Shown: positions 6,603-9,828 of the stretch, piece by piece
Layout of the letters: each line of letters begins with the position of its first letter
Position numbering within the stretch: position 1 is the stretch's first letter
Source of the DNA: Phycisphaerales bacterium UBA7812
GTDB lineage: Bacteria > Planctomycetota > Phycisphaerae > Phycisphaerales > UBA1924
DNA: 9,828 nt
Assembly: GCA_002480345.1 (NCBI GenBank)
Contig: DLBY01000058.1
Coordinates: 1-9,828 of the forward strand
Reading direction: 5' to 3'
Position numbers and translations under genes: made by a program
Notes under the pieces: generated by a model
Told to the model about the DNA's origin: nothing
The model's database searches: none
The model's input: only the letters and a program-made list of their open reading frames with translations

Positions 6603-7460
6603 TCAGCTCCCCTGCAGCCCCTTCGCCTCGCGCTGCATCTCGGTGACCTTCAGCACGATCATGTACTCGTACATCGCCTGGAGGCGGCAGTAGGTGAAGC
6701 CCGCGCGCCCGTCGAGGAAGCCCCGCCCCAGCAGGTACATGTAGATGAACTTGAGCGAGGGGCGGAAGGGCATGCGGAACGAGATGTTCTTGAGCTCCAG
6801 CCTGCGGGTATTGCGGTCGGCGCTGAACAGGTTGCCGAGCTTCACCGGGTTGTCCGCGAGGGCTTTGATCGTCTCTTGCGCCTCGTAGGTCGAGTAGCGG
6901 TTGTGCCGCTCGATCCACTCGCGGAGGCCCTTGCTGAAGTTGTAGTGGATGAAGTGCTCGCGGAGGTAGCCGATCTCGCCGTCCACCGTGGGGGCGGGGT
7001 TGGCGAGACGGGCGAACCGGATGTGCGGGGGCTGGAAGAACCGCATGATGTTGCCGGGGGGCATCGCGTGCTTGAGCCAGGTGCCCCGGAAGTAGTTCTT
7101 CCGCCCGCAGTAGTACGCGACCGGGTCGGCCTTCTCCCGCGACTTCTCGCCCGATTCCCACGCGTCCGCGATCGCCTCGATCTCCGACCGCAGTTCGGGT
7201 GTCATCCGCTCGTCGGCGTCGAGATAGAACACCCAGCGGTGCTTGAAGTCGATGTTCTCCATCGCCCAGTTCTGGTGCGGACCGCGCCCATCGAAGGGGC
7301 GCTCATACCACCGCGCCCCCGCGGCTTCCGCGACGGCGCGCGTGCCGTCGGTGCTCAGCGAATCGAGGACGACGATGTCGTCGGCGAACGAGACCGATTC
7401 GAGCAGACCGGGGAGGTTGGCCTCCTCGTTGAGCGTCTGGATGAAGATAGAGACGGGCAT
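6603..7460 (-). CDS. GT2-family glycosyltransferase, WaaE/KdtX-like
   Basis: This 285-residue GT-A transferase begins MPVSIFIQTLNEEANLPGLL. It has the nucleotide-binding region VVLDSLSTDGT (31-40), the metal-binding motif D81AD83 in FYLDADER, then FRGTWLK, IMRFFQ and the C-terminal segment HYNFSKGLREWIERHNRYS (172-190). These match the WaaE/KdtX-like group, which adds a sugar (beta-glucosyl in LPS inner core) from a nucleotide donor on the cytosolic membrane face. A hydrophobic stretch near 236-250 may help membrane attachment. ATG at 7460 is preferred over TTG at 7469 because TATATT lies 7 bases upstream with no Shine-Dalgarno sequence. It is convergent with the GT4 gene and follows the apgM-like gene after 39 bases, but has its own promoter signal. 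The acceptor is unknown. Confidence 0.9.
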   Translation of the reverse strand: MPVSIFIQTLNEEANLPGLLESVSFADDIVVLDSLSTDGTRAVAEAAGARWYERPFDGRGPHQNWAMENIDFKHRWVFYLDADERMTPELRSEIEAIADAWESGEKSREKADPVAYYCGRKNYFRGTWLKHAMPPGNIMRFFQPPHIRFARLANPAPTVDGEIGYLREHFIHYNFSKGLREWIERHNRYSTYEAQETIKALADNPVKLGNLFSADRNTRRLELKNISFRMPFRPSLKFIYMYLLGRGFLDGRAGFTYCRLQAMYEYMIVLKVTEMQREAKGLQGS

Positions 7461-7467
7461 CGCGGGC

Positions 7468-7473
7468 AATATA
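7468..7473 (-). promoter_or_regulatory. -10 hexamer TATATT for leaderless GT2 gene
   Basis: On the minus strand TATATT ends 7 bases before the ATG at 7460. This is the best consensus match of the window's -10 candidates and an AT spot in GC-rich DNA. An 11-base palindrome (CGGTC-T-GACCG, 7487-7497) lies near the -35 position and could bind a regulator. Confidence 0.55.
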
Positions 7474-7499
7474 GCCCGAGCGCCATCGGTCTGACCGGT

Positions 7500-8678
7500 T
7501 CAGACGATGCCGCGCAGGCCTGACCGGAGGACATACTCGAGCAGTTCGTTCGCGGGATCGACGCGCAGGTCGCTGCCCACGGCGCCGCTCAGCCGTCGAT
7601 CGACCACGCTGCGGACGCGTCCACCCGCGAGCGCGAATGGCGTGAGCCCGCCGCCGCCGCCCGCGAGCCCTTTCGGATCGTGGCTGATCGCGACGAGCAG
7701 CCGCCAGTCCGCGTCGTCGAGATCGTGGATCGTCGGGAGCGTCGATCCGGCGAGCGTCTCGAGCAGGGGGCCCGCGACGGACCGGTCCAACTCCTCGGCG
7801 CACCGGCGCACGAGCAGCACCACCACCGGGGCAGCCTCGGCAGACGCGAGCCGCGCGATCTCGGCTTCCGGCGCGATCGTTGGCTCCGCCCCGAGCAGGC
7901 GGCAGACTCCCTCACCCGCCCCAAAGCCCTCGTCGACCAACCACGCGGCATCGGCGCCCAGTGGCTGATCTGTCGGCATCTCCGGGCCCCGCCCGGCGTC
8001 CCACACCCACGCCAGGTTCACCGGATCGAGACCCTGTTCGGTGCGGGCGGCGTTCACGGGGTGCATCGCGAGAAAATGTCGGCTCTCGCTGATCAGCGCG
8101 CACGCCCACTCCGACGCGTGCGGGGGTCCGCCGTCCGGGAGATGCTCGACCCAGCGCTCGCCCGTAAAACTCGCCGGGTCGACCATCTCCACACTGAGAA
8201 GGTCCGCGTCTCCGCGGCTCACGACGAGCAGGCGCTCAAAGCCGTTCCCGATGATCTCGACACCATCCAGCAGCCCCCGATTGCGCCAGTGGTCCGCGAG
8301 GTCATCGAGAAGCGCGCCCGCCTCTTCGGGGCCCGCGTCGCACCCGCCCAGCGCCAGCCCCTCCCGATCGTCGGGCGAGACGCGGAGAAGCCCGATCCGA
8401 AGCACGGTGTCATCCGAGGACAGCGCGACGCCGAGAGCGCGGGCCTCGACCACGGCGTTCGAGACCGTCCGTGCACCGTCATCCAGGCCCAGCAACGCGA
8501 GCGCGCCCCGCGAAAAGGAGGCGGCGCCCCCCGCCGCCGTTGCCGCGGCGCCGATCTTCCCGAGCCGCCCCATCGCGTCCAACGCCGGCGTCTGGGCCCC
8601 GTCGAGCGCCGCGTAGAGGTCGGGATTGTCGTCGTGGGTGATCGCCGAGCCGTCCGCGATGACGATGACATAGCGCAT
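7500..8678 (-). CDS. apgM-like (archaeal-type phosphoglycerate mutase) protein, probable pseudoenzyme
   Basis: This 392-residue protein is near the length of cofactor-independent apgM-type phosphoglycerate mutases. It keeps the framework MRYVIVIADG (1-10), QTPALDAMGRLGKIG (29-43), ALLGLDDG, VEARALGVALSSDDTVLRIGLL, HFLAMHPVNAAR (201-212) and GLDPVNLAWVWDAGRGPEMP (216-235). The catalytic positions look lost. The nucleophile motif GSDxANxSLLG appears as SFSRGALALLG (54-64), the HxKxxDxxxHDGD metal motif as LLVRRCAEELDRS, and the late DH motif as ISHD (331-334). D9 remains. Mutase activity is therefore doubtful; a binding or regulatory role, or a different hydrolysis, is possible. The ATG at 8678 lacks a Shine-Dalgarno sequence and has TAGGCT 6 bases upstream. 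It is divergent from pqiA. Confidence 0.8.
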   Translation of the reverse strand: MRYVIVIADGSAITHDDNPDLYAALDGAQTPALDAMGRLGKIGAAATAAGGAASFSRGALALLGLDDGARTVSNAVVEARALGVALSSDDTVLRIGLLRVSPDDREGLALGGCDAGPEEAGALLDDLADHWRNRGLLDGVEIIGNGFERLLVVSRGDADLLSVEMVDPASFTGERWVEHLPDGGPPHASEWACALISESRHFLAMHPVNAARTEQGLDPVNLAWVWDAGRGPEMPTDQPLGADAAWLVDEGFGAGEGVCRLLGAEPTIAPEAEIARLASAEAAPVVVLLVRRCAEELDRSVAGPLLETLAGSTLPTIHDLDDADWRLLVAISHDPKGLAGGGGGLTPFALAGGRVRSVVDRRLSGAVGSDLRVDPANELLEYVLRSGLRGIV

Positions 8679-8684
8679 GCCCCG

Positions 8685-8690
8685 AGCCTA
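8685..8690 (-). promoter_or_regulatory. -10 hexamer TAGGCT for apgM-like gene
   Basis: On the minus strand TAGGCT (8690-8685) ends 6 bases before the ATG at 8678, consistent with leaderless transcription. It matches only the TANNNT core. Confidence 0.4.
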
Positions 8691-8739
8691 GCCGGTCCGG
8701 TGCGCGGACGACGGGTGCAAGAAGGGCGCCGCGATCCCG

Positions 8740-8745
8740 TACCAT
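8740..8745 (+). promoter_or_regulatory. -10 hexamer TACCAT for pqiA
   Basis: TACCAT ends 7 bases before ATG 8753. It overlaps an in-frame upstream ATG (8744), which argues for 8753 as the real, leaderless start. Confidence 0.4.
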
Positions 8746-8752
8746 GGGGGCG

Positions 8753-9346
8753 ATGGATCCGCTCGCCGCCTGCCACTGCTGCGGCCTGGTGCACCGCATC
8801 CCGGCGCTGCCCCGCCGTTCGGCGGCGGTGTGCACCCGGTGTGATTCGGTGATCCCCACCGAACCGCACCCGCGCGCCGGGGCGCGCGCCAGCGCGCTGG
8901 CGCTCACGGCGCTGGTCCTTTATCCCGTCGCGCTGTTCACCCCCGTCATGTCCATCGAGCGCCTGGGGCACCACGCGGAGGCCTCGATCTGGCACGGGAC
9001 CGTGAAGCTGCTCGCGGAGGGGCACCTCGCGGTGGGGCTGGCGATCCTCTGCTTTTCCATTCTCGCGCCGGTCGCGAAACTCGTCGCGATCTTCCTGCTC
9101 ACCACGGGCGTCTCGATGCGCGCGCACCACCGCGCCGCGACCTATCGCTTCGTCGAATGGGTGGGGCGCTGGGGGATGGTCGATGTGCTGCTCGTCGCGG
9201 TGCTCGTCGCGATCGTGAAACTGGGCGACCTGGTCGAGGTCACCCCGGGACTGGGCGTCGCGGCCTTCGCGGGCGTGGTCGTGCTGAGCATGCTCGCGAG
9301 CGCCGCGTTCGACCCCCACCAGATCTGGCATTCGGAGGACGCGTGA
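8753..9346 (+). CDS. pqiA: PqiA-like integral membrane protein (single domain)
   Basis: This 197-residue protein has an N-terminal zinc-ribbon-like pair, C7-x2-C10 and C27-x2-C30 (CTRC), followed by four hydrophobic segments at about 46-66, 92-119, 139-158 and 163-184. The YPVALFTPVMSIERLG stretch after the first helix and LAPVAKLVAIFLL fit the PqiA family. E. coli PqiA has two such halves; this protein has one. PqiA is an inner-membrane partner of the MCE protein PqiB in lipid transport between the membranes. ATG 8753 is preferred over ATG 8744 because of the -10 hexamer TACCAT just upstream. The stop overlaps the start of the pqiB-like gene by four bases (GTGA), so the two are translationally coupled. 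Confidence 0.9.
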   Translation: MDPLAACHCCGLVHRIPALPRRSAAVCTRCDSVIPTEPHPRAGARASALALTALVLYPVALFTPVMSIERLGHHAEASIWHGTVKLLAEGHLAVGLAILCFSILAPVAKLVAIFLLTTGVSMRAHHRAATYRFVEWVGRWGMVDVLLVAVLVAIVKLGDLVEVTPGLGVAAFAGVVVLSMLASAAFDPHQIWHSEDA

Positions 9347-9828
9347 CCGATTCACCAGCCGAGATCACGCCGAAGGATTCGGGAAAGAGGGCGAGCGAGC
9401 CGCCGGTCGCGGCGGTGCGCCCGCGTCGGTTCAGTTTCGTCTGGATCGTGCCGCTGCTTGCGCTTCTGGGCGTGGGCGGGTACGCTTGGCACGCCGCGAC
9501 GCGCGAGCGGGGGCCCGCGATCGCGATCACCTTCGCGAGCGCGGACGGGCTGGAGCCCGGCGCGGAGATCCGCCACCGGGGGGTCACGGTCGGTGTTGTG
9601 CGCACGGTCGAACTCGCCCCGGGGATGGACGCGGTGTCGGTGAGGGCCGAGCTCGCGCCGTGGGCGGCGGATCTCTCGGTCGAGGGGTCGTCGTTCTGGA
9701 TCGTGCGCCCAGAGGTGAGCCTGAGCCGGGTCGCGGGGTTGGAGACGATCCTGGGGCCGCGGTACATCGGGGTGCGCCCCGGACCGGCGGGCGGCGCGCG
9801 GGCGTACGCGTTCGAGGGCCTGCCCAGC
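9343..9828 (+). CDS. pqiB: PqiB-like MCE-domain protein, N-terminal part
   Basis: The visible 162 residues comprise a cytosolic tail (1-30), one transmembrane helix (about 30-50, FSFVWIVPLLALLGVGGYAW) and the first MCE/MlaD domain. The domain contains ITFASADGLEPGAEIRHRGV, TVGVVRTVEL, FWIVRPEVSLSRVAGLET and YIGVRPGP, close to the PqiB pattern. PqiB proteins carry several MCE domains that assemble into a hexameric periplasmic tube for lipids between inner and outer membrane. The gene runs off the right edge, so the number of domains is unknown. The GTG start is supported by GGAGG (9334-9338) 4 bases upstream and by the 4-base overlap with pqiA. A MlaD-type protein is less likely because of the pqiA partner. 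Confidence 0.92.
   Translation, partial: MTDSPAEITPKDSGKRASEPPVAAVRPRRFSFVWIVPLLALLGVGGYAWHAATRERGPAIAITFASADGLEPGAEIRHRGVTVGVVRTVELAPGMDAVSVRAELAPWAADLSVEGSSFWIVRPEVSLSRVAGLETILGPRYIGVRPGPAGGARAYAFEGLPS

Noticed and set aside
8744..8752. ATG 8744 as the start of pqiA
   Set aside because: It overlaps the -10-like hexamer TACCAT. ATG 8753 gives the same spacing as the other leaderless genes. The difference is only three residues.
7680..8852. A 390-codon plus-strand frame
   Set aside because: It is antisense to the apgM-like gene and overlaps pqiA in a different frame; no domain features.

Overview
The window is very GC-rich (roughly 70% by eye), densely coded bacterial DNA with strong G/C third positions. 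No rRNA, tRNA, CRISPR array or transposase gene is visible. The gene content (PqiA/PqiB envelope proteins, several sugar transferases, a degenerate archaeal-type phosphoglycerate mutase relative) points to a Gram-negative-type envelope. A planctomycete of the Phycisphaerae type is my best guess, but nothing in the window proves it.

Layout, left to right. (1) Positions 1-506, minus strand: N-terminal part of an Mrp/ApbC-type P-loop ATPase, cut by the window edge. (2) 507-962: the only long gene-free stretch. It contains an AT-rich island (about 640-800) with small inverted repeats and ends in a well-formed intrinsic terminator (813-849) that belongs to no recognised gene. (3) 963-1955, plus: UDP-glucuronate 4-epimerase-like sugar-nucleotide epimerase. 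(4) 5149 down to 2017, minus: operon of a canonical GT4 glycosyltransferase, a second unusual GT4 glycosyltransferase and a hexapeptide-repeat acetyltransferase. (5) 5207-6412, plus: a divergently transcribed GT4 glycosyltransferase that looks paralogous to the second one. (6) 6413-6602: a convergent intergenic region packed with hairpins, including a 20-nt inverted repeat matching at 19 of 20 positions. (7) 7460-6603, minus: WaaE-like GT2 glycosyltransferase. (8) 8678-7500, minus: an apgM-like protein that appears to have lost the catalytic residues. (9) 8753-9828, plus: pqiA and the start of pqiB, overlapping by 4 bases.

The centre of the window is a surface-glycan locus. The epimerase would supply a UDP-uronic acid, three GT4 enzymes and one GT2 enzyme would build the chain, and the acetyltransferase would decorate it. 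No flippase, polymerase or chain-length gene is seen, so the locus is partial or dispersed. The right edge is a separate lipid-transport or envelope-maintenance operon of the PqiAB type.

The most distinctive signal is regulatory. Five genes that open a transcript have no Shine-Dalgarno sequence, but carry a TANNNT hexamer 6-8 bases before the ATG, the hallmark of leaderless transcription. Four other genes have a good Shine-Dalgarno sequence instead. The other points of interest are the orphan terminator with its AT-rich island, the REP-like hairpin cluster and the catalytically degenerate apgM homologue.
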